Part shown: in pieces, positions 9,605 to 16,893 of the stretch
Position numbering within the stretch: position 1 is the stretch's first letter
How the letters are laid out: the number at the start of each line of letters is the position of its first letter
From: Proteiniphilum sp. X52
GTDB lineage: Bacteria > Bacteroidota > Bacteroidia > Bacteroidales > Dysgonomonadaceae
NCBI RefSeq assembly: GCF_003712195.1
Contig: NZ_RDSD01000022.1
Span: forward strand, 1-64,000
Length of the DNA: 64,000 nucleotides
Direction: 5' to 3'
Program-made: the position numbers and the translations under genes
The notes under the pieces: model-generated
The model's input: the letters and a program-made list of their open reading frames with translations, nothing else
Databases searched by the model: none
Told to the model about the DNA's origin: nothing

Positions 9605-9640
9605 CTAAGCCAACTCCCTAATAAGGTGGAGTTGGCTTAG
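9605..9640. terminator. Perfect 13-bp hairpin between two Ere genes
   Basis: CTAAGCCAACTCC at 9605-9617 is exactly complementary to GGAGTTGGCTTAG at 9628-9640, with a 10-base loop. Neither side has a convincing T-run in the transcribed direction, so it may be a factor-dependent terminator or an RNA-processing/stability hairpin rather than a classical intrinsic terminator. Confidence 0.5.
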
Positions 9641-9654
9641 TAAAAACATCAAAT

Positions 9655-9882
9655 TTAACGGGTTCTAAAAGTAAAATTACTTTTATGCATTCTGCTAGAT
9701 TTTACATTATCTTTCCCTGAATTACCATGTACAACTATTACATAGTCTCCATCAACGTCTATTACGATTCCAATATGACTATAGCTATTAAAAATAGCTA
9801 CATCTCCTACTATTTGTTGTTTGTTTTTTCTAATGCCTCTTGGTAAGAATCCATTATTATTGCATTCGTATTTAATTCGGAT
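9655..9882 (-). pseudogene. C-terminal fragment of a CHAP/NlpC-type cell-wall hydrolase
   Basis: The minus-strand frame from 9882 to the stop at 9655-9657 encodes 75 residues. These include GDVAIFNSYSHIGIVID followed by YVIVVHGNSGK, the pattern of the histidine half of CHAP or NlpC/P60-like amidases (GDVAIF, a histidine before GIV, then a later strand). No ATG, signal peptide or catalytic cysteine remains, so this is a relic. Its first 73 bases are also read, in another frame, as the last codons of the Ere gene at 9810-11543. The final residues of that protein may therefore derive from out-of-frame hydrolase sequence. Some peptide-secretion systems carry cell-wall hydrolases, but a link here is only inferred. 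Confidence 0.5.
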
Positions 9883-11543
9883 TCAAGAATTGAATCTTTT
9901 TTCTTTATGGGATATACTTGTTTAATAAAAATAGCTCCGTCCATTCTTGCTTTGGGCATCATAAATTTGAATTGGTCTTGAATACTCATATTTCCAATAT
10001 ATCGGATTTTAAATATGTCAGCACAATTCATTTTTTCTGTGGATAAAAAAGAGGAGCTCTCATTGAGTTCATTCATTAAATACTCCAAGCTGCCTTGTGT
10101 TGGAGGCTGCAATGATTTTACTTTAAAATGAAATGGTGAATCTGAAATCGATGTCAAAAAATCTCCTTTGCCGGCTATCAAAGCAATACAACTGTAATCA
10201 TCTTTGTGTCTGCGTTTCATATAATATCCCAATGTGTGATTTTTAATATTTAGAGTTCTTTCTATGGAGCCTTGATAGGCTACGTGTCCGAAATGGCAGA
10301 ATAAAGTGGCAGTTTCATCTGATTTCAACAGATTATTGCGAATAAATTCTGTGTTTTGATACATCGTTTCATCCCGATTTATTAAGTTGGAGTAACTATT
10401 TGATTTATTATTCAACAAGATCAAGCAATGTCGCATCAGCTCAGATTCTTCTTCTGTTAGTATATTCTTAAAACCCTTGTTGGCATCAAATGTGGCGATA
10501 ACTTCGTCCAACGAAGGGTTAGTATTTACCAATAATTTACACATTTTTTTTAATTCTTCGTCTTGCTCAGTTTTATTAAGGGTATAAAAGAAATTGAACA
10601 ATTCTAACTTACTTTGTAGCTGGATAAAATTCACGTCAATCCCCCAGAAATAGACATTCTCATCTGAGCGTGAATTATGCTTCTTTATCCACTCTATTAA
10701 CGATAAGAAAGAGCTTGAGAATAACGAACGGTCAAAAAAAGTAGAAACACTGTCCAGTTTGAATTTGAAATCCCCCCGTATATATCTGTTTATATGGAAC
10801 GAATTCTCAAAAGGTATCTCTAACAGGACCAATTTACAATTATTGTGAATAATTCGGTCTTTAATTATTTCAATGGCTATATCATTCATTGTTTCAGTAC
10901 CGTGAATAGTCTCCCCTATGGCTAATATTTTTTTATTCATAAAAGGAAGACGCTTTCGGTTTTTGTCATCAACAGGCGTGATATCCTCTTTCTGCAATGG
11001 CATTTTAATTCCTTTGTTTGCAGTCTCATGTTCCCTTATATTTTCCCCATTTATAAAAACATCCAATTTATTTATCCATATTGTCGCATTGTTTTTTGTA
11101 TTTCCTTTTGCCTCTATTGATAAATTAAGGAACGCTGCTTCCGTTAAATCTACCGATAGAGTTTCCGCAGTCCATTTCTCATTTAATGAAAGACAAAGAG
11201 TATCTATTGATTGTATTTTTTCGCAATCGCCAATAGTGATTAATTTCAGGTACAATTCACTACCGCCTTCTATTTTATAGTTGATTTTAATTAAAACTTC
11301 CGGACGAGAATCCCTTTTTTGAAAAAGAGGTATGGAAAAACCCAAAATACCTTGGTTATCACGAGCAGTCTCTAAAAAGAGGGAATAAGGTGTAGTTGTG
11401 CTGTCAATCTTTGATTTAAGAAAAGAATGTTTTTTGCTCATGACCCAATTATAGGTTAAGAGACTATTATTTGGTTGCTTTGTGTGGGGGTGACACTGTG
11501 TCAAAAACAAAAAAAACAGCAAAAGTGCAAATAAAGGTCTCAT
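9810..11543 (-). CDS. Erythromycin-esterase-like secreted lipoprotein (Ere copy 4)
   Basis: From the ATG at 11543 the protein has 577 residues and a lipoprotein signal peptide (MRPLFALLLFFLFLTQC, Cys17). The Ere motifs are AIGETIHGTETMN, LVLLEIPFE and FCHFGHVAY. An in-frame ATG at 11711 would add 56 residues with a hydrophobic stretch (AILILFPLVFC) ahead of the real signal peptide. I prefer 11543 because the lipobox is then correctly placed, but the extension may be a leftover of another membrane protein. The last 25 residues (after GAIFIK) overlap the CHAP-like remnant in another frame. The gene lies 11 bases (from the longer start) or 179 bases (from the preferred start) below the small gene at 11723-12139 and is probably in its operon. 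Substrate unknown. Confidence 0.75.
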   Translation of the reverse strand: MRPLFALLLFFLFLTQCHPHTKQPNNSLLTYNWVMSKKHSFLKSKIDSTTTPYSLFLETARDNQGILGFSIPLFQKRDSRPEVLIKINYKIEGGSELYLKLITIGDCEKIQSIDTLCLSLNEKWTAETLSVDLTEAAFLNLSIEAKGNTKNNATIWINKLDVFINGENIREHETANKGIKMPLQKEDITPVDDKNRKRLPFMNKKILAIGETIHGTETMNDIAIEIIKDRIIHNNCKLVLLEIPFENSFHINRYIRGDFKFKLDSVSTFFDRSLFSSSFLSLIEWIKKHNSRSDENVYFWGIDVNFIQLQSKLELFNFFYTLNKTEQDEELKKMCKLLVNTNPSLDEVIATFDANKGFKNILTEEESELMRHCLILLNNKSNSYSNLINRDETMYQNTEFIRNNLLKSDETATLFCHFGHVAYQGSIERTLNIKNHTLGYYMKRRHKDDYSCIALIAGKGDFLTSISDSPFHFKVKSLQPPTQGSLEYLMNELNESSSFLSTEKMNCADIFKIRYIGNMSIQDQFKFMMPKARMDGAIFIKQVYPIKKKDSILESELNTNAIIMDSYQEALEKTNNK

Positions 11544-11722
11544 CTTAATTGTCTTTATATTTTTACCAAACCAATCATGACCTAATTGACCGCAAAAAAC
11601 TAATGGAAATAATATCAAGATGGCACGATAAGACAATTTTTCGATGATACTTTTTGATAGACCTTTCCGAAAGAGTTTGCCAAGTATTTCAAAATTATTA
11701 ATCCAATCCATCTAATTAGAAT

Positions 11723-12139
11723 TTAGTTGCCAAATAATGTCATGTAATTAATTCTTTTTTCTAGTATAAAATAATATTCTTTATTATTTCTAAAGATAAA
11801 TAAAGTATCAGAATTCTCTGGCTTATAAATAGAATCATTTTGCTGCAAAAATTGAACTAAATGTTTATGAGCATATGCCCAATTCTCTGCCCAGGGGAGT
11901 TGTATTCGTAACGTTTCGTTAACGATACAAATGCTATTGTAGCTTCTGATACGGGAGGGGCGAGTAAAGGTTAGTTTTCCAGATATCTCATCTTTGATGC
12001 TAATAAGTTGATATTCCATATTATATTTACTCTCTCTCTTTAAATTACTATTTCCAATAAAAAAAACACATACCCCCGCCGAAACCATGCACAAAAGGAT
12101 AAATAAGGGAAGTTTGATATTGTCCTTATTTTTCAACAT
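11723..12139 (-). CDS. Small membrane-anchored protein of unknown function
   Basis: I do not recognise a family for this 138-residue protein. It has one N-terminal membrane helix or uncleaved signal (LPLFILLCMVSAGVCVFFIG, about residues 9-28). The remaining 110 residues are predicted to be outside the cytoplasm and include the aromatic segment LPWAENWAYAHKHLVQFLQ. Its ATG overlaps the end of the upstream gene by seven bases, a sign of translational coupling, and the Ere copy 4 gene follows. It could assist or anchor the Ere protein, but nothing in the sequence proves this. The gene is AT-rich like its neighbours. Confidence 0.55.
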   Translation of the reverse strand: MLKNKDNIKLPLFILLCMVSAGVCVFFIGNSNLKRESKYNMEYQLISIKDEISGKLTFTRPSRIRSYNSICIVNETLRIQLPWAENWAYAHKHLVQFLQQNDSIYKPENSDTLFIFRNNKEYYFILEKRINYMTLFGN

Positions 12140-12411
12140 AAATATAACTGAATTTTATAATAAAGCGATGGGTATAATATTAACAGTAATTTGAAAATAG
12201 AGTAGCAAAATAGCATTATGTTAAAGAACATAAGTCTAAAACTTTTATAAGTATATCCGAATATGCCCCAAAATAAAATACTAATCAATAATAACAATAG
12301 AGGATTATACGCATATATATAAATATTATAATAAATTACTGATACAAAAATAAAAAATGAAATAGAGCAAAAAAAATATACTCTTAATTTTCTTGATTTA
12401 AAAAATATCAT
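12133..12411 (-). CDS. Small integral membrane protein
   Basis: From the ATG at 12411 the protein has 92 residues. It is almost entirely hydrophobic, with three likely membrane helices (about residues 11-30, 36-52 and 58-78) and very low GC content. A TTG two codons upstream is the alternative start. Its stop region overlaps the start of the next gene (11723-12139), so the pair is probably co-translated. No family is recognised. A role as an immunity protein is conceivable because of its size, topology and position in a peptide-secretion island, but this is speculation. Confidence 0.45.
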   Translation of the reverse strand: MIFFKSRKLRVYFFCSISFFIFVSVIYYNIYIYAYNPLLLLLISILFWGIFGYTYKSFRLMFFNIMLFCYSIFKLLLILYPSLYYKIQLYLC

Positions 12412-12517
12412 ACTCAATATAAATTATGAGAATATAAAACTAAGCTATCCTTTCCAAAAGACTATGTATGAAATGGATAGCTATAGTTAATTTTCATTTT
12501 ACTGATAATAATATACA

Positions 12518-12943
12518 CTACCAATATATGGTATCGGAAAAAAGAACGTTTTCCTCTCCGCCTATAACATCCAAGGTAATAGAAACAAGTTCTACATTTT
12601 GTCCTTTACCCTCAAACTCAACCACTGCTTGTTCTATTTTGTCGCTGGGAAGCAATATCCTCTGTTCGTATTCGGTTCTTAACTGATTAGAAAAAGGAAA
12701 GCCTTTGGTGAATTTTTTCGCGAATAATTTACGATTCGAGTCTTCCAAGTAAACAGGAATGGAATAGTTGCTAAATGCCGCATTCTCACGCCATTGGTAA
12801 ACTACAATAGAATCAGGATGCATAGTGAAATGTAAATCATATACATCTGCATATGTTCGCTCCGTTGATTGTGCCGCACACGATGTGGTATAAAAAAACA
12901 AAAAAAACAGAGCTGAAATATGAGTTTTTATTGTCAAATGCAT
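12518..12943 (-). pseudogene. 3'-truncated Ere-like gene: N-terminal domain only (Ere copy 5)
   Basis: The 141 residues begin with a signal peptide (ALFFLFFYTTSC, possible lipid Cys22). They then follow the N-terminal domain of copy 1: TYADVYDLHF matches TYTEIYNLNL, VVYQWRENAA matches TLYQWRINPR, EQRILLP matches AQRILLP, and VLFSDTIYW matches ILYSDTLHL. The frame then stops, so the complete esterase-like domain is missing. A relic of an ISAs1-type transposase lies just beyond the 5' end. The fragment could still make a small secreted protein, but degeneration by rearrangement is the simpler reading. Confidence 0.7.
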
Positions 12944-13003
12944 CTTTATGTTATTTATTTAAAATGCCAATATATAATGGATTACTCAAAACATTTATAT
13001 ATA

Positions 13004-13099
13004 TACTACCTCAGCAGCGCAAGGGATGATGCCAGAACTTTCAACGCCAATATTCGCAAGCACCGGGGAGTGGAAAACAAGCCGCACTGGAGCTACAAG
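13004..13099 (+). pseudogene. ISAs1-type transposase remnant
   Basis: The + strand encodes YYLSSARDDARTFNANIRKH followed by RGVENKPHWSYK. This matches the C-terminal YYISS...IR.HW.IENKLHW block of ISAs1-family transposases, with one conserved Trp changed to Arg. Only about 32 codons survive, with no start and no flanking inverted repeats that I can see. Together with the IS256-type remnant at 3023-3214 it shows past insertion-sequence activity in this island. Confidence 0.65.
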
Positions 13100-13119
13100 A
13101 TTATTCAAATTTGCTATTG

Positions 13120-13860
13120 CTATAAATTTCCTTTTTTATCTGTTAGATCTATTTCTTGAAATATAAACATTCCTTTTAATTCGGAAAGATATTTGTCAAA
13201 GTCTACGATGCTTTCTTCTGTCATAAAGAAGTAGAGATACAGAGGAATATTATATTTTCCAAGTATTACAACCCCTTTGCCGTAACGATATATATTTTGG
13301 CAATACTCGCCTTTGAAGTTTAATGGGTATACGAACATAGACACTCCATTAAAAAAAGATTTTGCCGTATCAACAGGGTAATATGTAACCAGCATTTCTG
13401 CATCTTTCATTTCTTGTTTTGTACGAGAACGGAACTTTTTGCCCATTTCAAATCTGGCGGCTATACGAGAGAATATATATTCATGTGCGACTTCACTTTT
13501 ATATGGAATAGGTAATTTTTTTCCTTCCATTGGATTAAAAGCAGGATCAATGGCCACTTTGCATTTTCCATCCTTATGAGATAATATTCCACTTCTCATG
13601 TTCATCTCATTTCGCATAGGGCATGAATCATTACCGAATACGTAGGCTAACGTATCCGATACTACAGACCATTGTTCTTTAGGGTGATATGTGATATGGT
13701 TTTTTTCCAGAATATCCCAGAATTTCTCATACTTCAATTTTGAAATATGATTTTCTTTTATGAGTCTATGCATAGAATTTTTCTCATGGATATCCTGTGC
13801 GTATAGCTCCAAATCGAATGAATGAATGGCGAGCAGTGTTAAAATCAGGATTCTATGCAT
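13120..13860 (-). CDS. Secreted protein of unknown function, partner of the GG-leader peptide
   Basis: This 246-residue protein has an N-terminal signal peptide (ILILTLLAIHSF, cut probably after LYAQ). The mature part holds three cysteines (in SCPM, KCKV and YCQN) and several aromatic strands such as VSMFVYPLNF and VVILGKYNIPLYLYFF. I recognise no family. Its ATG is only three bases after the stop of the 48-residue GG-leader peptide, so the two are surely co-transcribed. This arrangement suggests a dedicated partner, such as an immunity protein, a receptor or a maturation factor acting outside the cytoplasm. The downstream neighbour is the ISAs1 remnant, so the operon probably ends here. Confidence 0.6.
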   Translation of the reverse strand: MHRILILTLLAIHSFDLELYAQDIHEKNSMHRLIKENHISKLKYEKFWDILEKNHITYHPKEQWSVVSDTLAYVFGNDSCPMRNEMNMRSGILSHKDGKCKVAIDPAFNPMEGKKLPIPYKSEVAHEYIFSRIAARFEMGKKFRSRTKQEMKDAEMLVTYYPVDTAKSFFNGVSMFVYPLNFKGEYCQNIYRYGKGVVILGKYNIPLYLYFFMTEESIVDFDKYLSELKGMFIFQEIDLTDKKGNL

Positions 13861-13863
13861 GAT

Positions 13864-14010
13864 CTAGCTTTTTAAATATGCAATACAACTCCACCAACAA
13901 TCGTTATTATCATAACCTCCAATATAGGTCATTTGTAATGCTTCACTTAATATTGGCATTCTTTTTGTCAATTCGTCCAAACTCGATTTTGTCAGTTTCT
14001 TTCTTGTCAT
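13864..14010 (-). CDS. 48-residue double-glycine leader peptide (bacteriocin/RiPP-like precursor)
   Basis: This short gene encodes a leader that starts MTRKKLTKSSLDELTKRM, continues PILSEALQMTYIGG (GG at residues 31-32) and is followed by the core YDNNDCWWSCIAYLKS. The leader strongly resembles that of the 166-residue protein at 340-840 (SILDELAKEM...IGGG), so both are likely substrates of the C39-peptidase exporter at 5508-7694. The 16-residue core has two cysteines three residues apart (CWWSC), two serines and an aromatic pair. A disulfide is possible, and a lanthionine would need a dehydratase that is not in the window. The stop codon is three bases before the ATG of a secreted 246-residue protein. 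No strong ribosome-binding site is visible, which is usual for Bacteroidota. Gene callers with a 60-codon cut-off would miss it. Confidence 0.75.
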   Translation of the reverse strand: MTRKKLTKSSLDELTKRMPILSEALQMTYIGGYDNNDCWWSCIAYLKS

Positions 14011-14120
14011 ATAAAGTGAATTTTAAAATTAATAAATAGTTATCAATTAGAATGATAGCAGCCTACTTTTGTTTAAGTATAATGTTTTTTGAAATACTTC
14101 TACTAAACCTTTAAAAGGAA

Positions 14121-14687
14121 TCATTTTTGGGATAGTTGGGTGCAGTACTGTTTTATCGCCGTGTTATTCTCAGCAGACTCTATCTCTTTTTCAAACCGAT
14201 AGTGCTTTCCTCCACCCCACAATTGTTGGGAACAGCCGATTGAAAGAGGGGTCGCGCTAAAACTGTTTATTTTGCGGGAAAATTCATTGATATAATTGAT
14301 ATTGCTAACAATGTTGACTTCACCCCCGATAAAAGTCACTTTTTGTCTAATAGAAATTCCCGTACTACTGTTATTGGAGTAATCTTCCACATATGTGTAA
14401 CCTCCGTCAACGGGTTGCTGAAGTAATCGCACGGAGTGATTATTATTTAAGTTTATGGGATTGAAATTCAACGAAAATGAAGGGAGAAAACTCTTTTTGT
14501 GATTTTCGAATTGAAGCAGTTTGTTTTGATAATTGAGTTTTTCAATTTGAGCTGCAGATGATTTTAAGGACAGAACATTCACAACTTCATCCAACGTTGC
14601 AAACCTTGATGTATCTTGGCCATACGTCTTGATACAACCAAAGGAAACAATCAGCACGACGATTAATATGAATGGTATTTGTTTCAA
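14121..14687 (-). pseudogene. TolC-family outer-membrane channel, truncated to the N-terminal part
   Basis: The frame starts at a TTG (14685-14687) preceded by AGAGAG and encodes 188 residues. They comprise a signal peptide (FILIVVLIVSFGC), then ATLDEVVNVLSLKSS, QNKLLQFENHKKSFLPSFSL and a beta-strand pair with GISIRQKV and SIGCSQQLWGGG. This order is typical of the first part of TolC-type efflux proteins in Bacteroidota, which are normally about 420-500 residues long. The sequence stops in the second helical region (QYCTQLSQK), so the second repeat of the channel is missing. It would have been the natural outer-membrane partner of the HlyD and ABC exporter genes. A working channel must be encoded elsewhere if the exporter is active. 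Confidence 0.65.
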
Positions 14688-15031
14688 AATCTCTCTTTTA
14701 TTTTGATTTCCAAAATTATAAAAAGAGGATAAAACACCAAATTATTTCGATTATTTTTTGAGAGAATTTTTCACTTTAGCTTGATTTCTCCACTTCAATC
14801 ATCTCTCCTTGTCCAACAAAACAACCGTTCATTCCCTCCATGAAATTCGATGCACACAATTTTGTCAGGCCGAAAAAGAGAAATCAAAAAGCACCGTAAA
14901 AGTCCGTGCAGGTTTATTCTGATTACAAAAATAAAGGTATTGGAAGAATAATGACATACAGAATGGCTCAGATTGTCATTACTCTTTTACTTTTTATCAT
15001 ATTACATAGTAGAGCAGAACGTGATGAGTTT

Positions 15032-15039
15032 TATATTTG
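15032..15039 (+). promoter_or_regulatory. Bacteroidota -7-like box (TATATTTG) upstream of the GH20 gene
   Basis: TATATTTG fits the Bacteroidota housekeeping -7 consensus TAnnTTTG. I see no good TTG at the -33 position, so the promoter may be weak or activator-dependent. Transcription from here would start inside the two-hairpin repeat and place that repeat in the leader of the first glycan-locus gene. Confidence 0.4.
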
Positions 15040-15041
15040 TA

Positions 15042-15140
15042 CAATGAATCTCCCCGGCCGCCAGCGGGCGGGGTTTCATGGAGGAATAATTTATACCCCC
15101 CCGCTGCAAACAGCGGGGAATCAAACCCTAAGAGATTAAA
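15042..15140 (+). repeat. Dispersed two-hairpin repeat (family A), + copy
   Basis: The element begins CAATGAATCTCCCCG and contains a GC-rich hairpin (CCGCC...GGCGG). The conserved linker GGAGGAATAATTTATAC follows, then a perfect 8-bp hairpin (CCCCGCTG at 15099-15106, CAGCGGGG at 15111-15118) and the end AACCCTAAGAGATTAAA. A second copy lies inverted at 51361-51457. The stems differ in sequence between copies but remain complementary. The element ends two bases before the GH20 start codon. Confidence 0.75.
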
Positions 15141-15141
15141 G

Positions 15142-16893
15142 ATGAAACACCTGCTTCTGACAATGTTTTTCTGTTTAACTATTTTTCCGGCAGCACAATC
15201 AAATACTTCTTTGCCGATTGTCCCCAAACCGGCTCACGAATACACTTCGGGTAAACAGGTTTCCCTACAGAAAAAGTGGAGTGTTTATATTCCTTCTGCA
15301 TTTGACATACACGGGGAATACCTTTCTTCTTTATTCAATGAGTTTGGCATTGAGATGGTAAATTCCGGAAAAGCTAAAGCGCAGATCGTGGTAAATGTGA
15401 ATAAAAAACTGTCGGAAAATCCTGAGGCCTATCATCTTGAAATCACCGATAAAGGTAAAATAACTATATCCGCCTCATCTGAAAACGGGGTTTTATATGC
15501 ATTCCAGACCTTGAACCAGATAGTGCAAACGGACCATAGTAGAGTCACATTGCCTGTCTGTAAAATCTCGGACGAACCGGCATTTCCCTGGCGCGCGTTT
15601 ATGCTCGATGAAAGCCGTCATTTCCATGGGATGGAAACAGTAAAACGATTACTCGACGAGATGGCTCGCTTAAAGATGAACATTTTCCATTGGCATTTGG
15701 TCGACGATCCGGGCTGGAGAATCGAGATCAAGAAATATCCCGAACTCACCAAAATCGGGTCCAAGCGAGATTTCTCCCATAAAGATCTCACAACCGAAAA
15801 ATGGGACCAGACATTTCCCGACAAAAAAATGTTTTATACTCAATCAGAAATTCGTGAAATCGTACAATATGCTGCCGACAGAGGAATCAAAATCATACCT
15901 GAAATTGAAGTCCCTGGACACGCTTCCGCATCCATAGCCGCCTATCCCTGGCTTGGCACAAGTAGCCGAAAAGAAGGCAAAGGTATCTGGGGCGATCTTT
16001 ACAATGTGACCGATCCACAGGTTGAAGCTTTTCTGCATGATGTCCTGGATGAGGTGATTGGATTGTTTCCCTCAAAAATTATACATATCGGCGGGGATGA
16101 AGCTGATTACGGGCACTGGCGTAACGACCCTCAGGTCGCGAGCTTCATGGAAGAGAATGGCATTCCCACATTTGCTGATCTGCAGGTTTGGTCGATCAAC
16201 CGGTTCTCCGGATACCTGGCATCGAAAGATGTGAAAATGATGGGCTGGAATGAGATTACGGGAGATAATATCCGTAATGAAGCACATGTCCAGGAGAGCC
16301 AGTCGGAAAAGCTGGCAAAAGGCACCATCATCCATTTTTGGGATGGCGACATCACCCTTGTGAACAAAGCCATAGAGAAAGGGTATGATGTGGTGAATTC
16401 AAACCGACATTTTAGCTACCTCGACTATCCCTACGAAGTGACACCTCTCGAAAAAGCTTATTCATTTGATCCCATACCCGAAGGGCTGGAAAAACCAAAA
16501 GAATCCAAAATACTCGGTATCGGATGCCAGATGTGGGGAGAATTTACGCCGGATTCAACACGTGTATATTATCAAACCTTTCCCCGTCTCGCCGCTTATG
16601 CGGAATGCGGTTGGACAAAGGCAGCCGACAAGGATTACCGGGATTTTTACCGGCGGGTGAAAAACACCGAACGCCGGTGGCGTAAATGGGGTTATTTCAA
16701 TCAACAACCCTCATTCTCCCGGCAAGACGACACCTTCATTCTTTGGCAATCGCCCTCACAACTAAACACCATCGCACATCACGGACACCCGGGTGTTTCC
16801 ATGGACTTTTATCATAAGGTGAAGTTTCGGGCATGCTTATGGGCCACTCCAACATGGATATACGATAACGATCATGAACATCATTTTTATTAA
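15142..16893 (+). CDS. GH20 beta-N-acetylhexosaminidase, secreted
   Basis: From the ATG at 15142 the protein has 583 residues and a signal peptide (LLLTMFFCLTIFPAAQS). I reject the longer in-frame start at 15037 because its first 35 codons are translated repeat. The N-terminal GH20b-type domain covers about residues 25-150 and the catalytic barrel about 155-500. Clear motifs are WRAFMLDESRHFHG, IFHWHLVDDPGWR, EIEVPGHASA and IHIGGDE, where Asp319-Glu320 are the catalytic pair of substrate-assisted hydrolysis. The enzyme should remove terminal beta-linked GlcNAc or GalNAc in the periplasm or at the surface. Its stop overlaps the start of the GH78 gene by 20 bases, showing tight coupling. It is the first gene of the glycan locus. 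Confidence 0.92.
   Translation: MKHLLLTMFFCLTIFPAAQSNTSLPIVPKPAHEYTSGKQVSLQKKWSVYIPSAFDIHGEYLSSLFNEFGIEMVNSGKAKAQIVVNVNKKLSENPEAYHLEITDKGKITISASSENGVLYAFQTLNQIVQTDHSRVTLPVCKISDEPAFPWRAFMLDESRHFHGMETVKRLLDEMARLKMNIFHWHLVDDPGWRIEIKKYPELTKIGSKRDFSHKDLTTEKWDQTFPDKKMFYTQSEIREIVQYAADRGIKIIPEIEVPGHASASIAAYPWLGTSSRKEGKGIWGDLYNVTDPQVEAFLHDVLDEVIGLFPSKIIHIGGDEADYGHWRNDPQVASFMEENGIPTFADLQVWSINRFSGYLASKDVKMMGWNEITGDNIRNEAHVQESQSEKLAKGTIIHFWDGDITLVNKAIEKGYDVVNSNRHFSYLDYPYEVTPLEKAYSFDPIPEGLEKPKESKILGIGCQMWGEFTPDSTRVYYQTFPRLAAYAECGWTKAADKDYRDFYRRVKNTERRWRKWGYFNQQPSFSRQDDTFILWQSPSQLNTIAHHGHPGVSMDFYHKVKFRACLWATPTWIYDNDHEHHFY

Larger units (their letters stand above)
14688..15141. other. Divergent intergenic region between the secretion island and the polysaccharide locus
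   Basis: This 454-base gap separates the minus-strand TolC remnant from the + strand GH20 gene. It contains the -7-like box at 15032-15039 and the two-hairpin repeat at 15042-15140, both annotated separately. The open frames seen across it are translations of the repeat and have no protein features. Between 14700 and 14900 I see only AT-rich sequence. The island and the glycan locus probably meet here. Confidence 0.6.

Noticed and set aside
9605-9640. Hairpin considered as an insertion-sequence inverted repeat
   Set aside because: The two arms are separated by ten bases with no gene between them, so a terminator or RNA hairpin is the simpler reading.
11544-11711. 56-residue N-terminal extension of Ere copy 4
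   Set aside because: It would place a second hydrophobic segment before a perfect lipoprotein signal peptide; kept only as a possible relic of another membrane protein.
14906-15139. Open frame with the piece YKNKGIGRIMTYRM that recalls an acetyltransferase motif
   Set aside because: The second half is translated repeat A and there is no conserved domain around the short match.
15037-15141. In-frame N-terminal extension of the GH20 protein
   Set aside because: The codons lie inside the dispersed repeat, and the signal peptide begins at the ATG at 15142.
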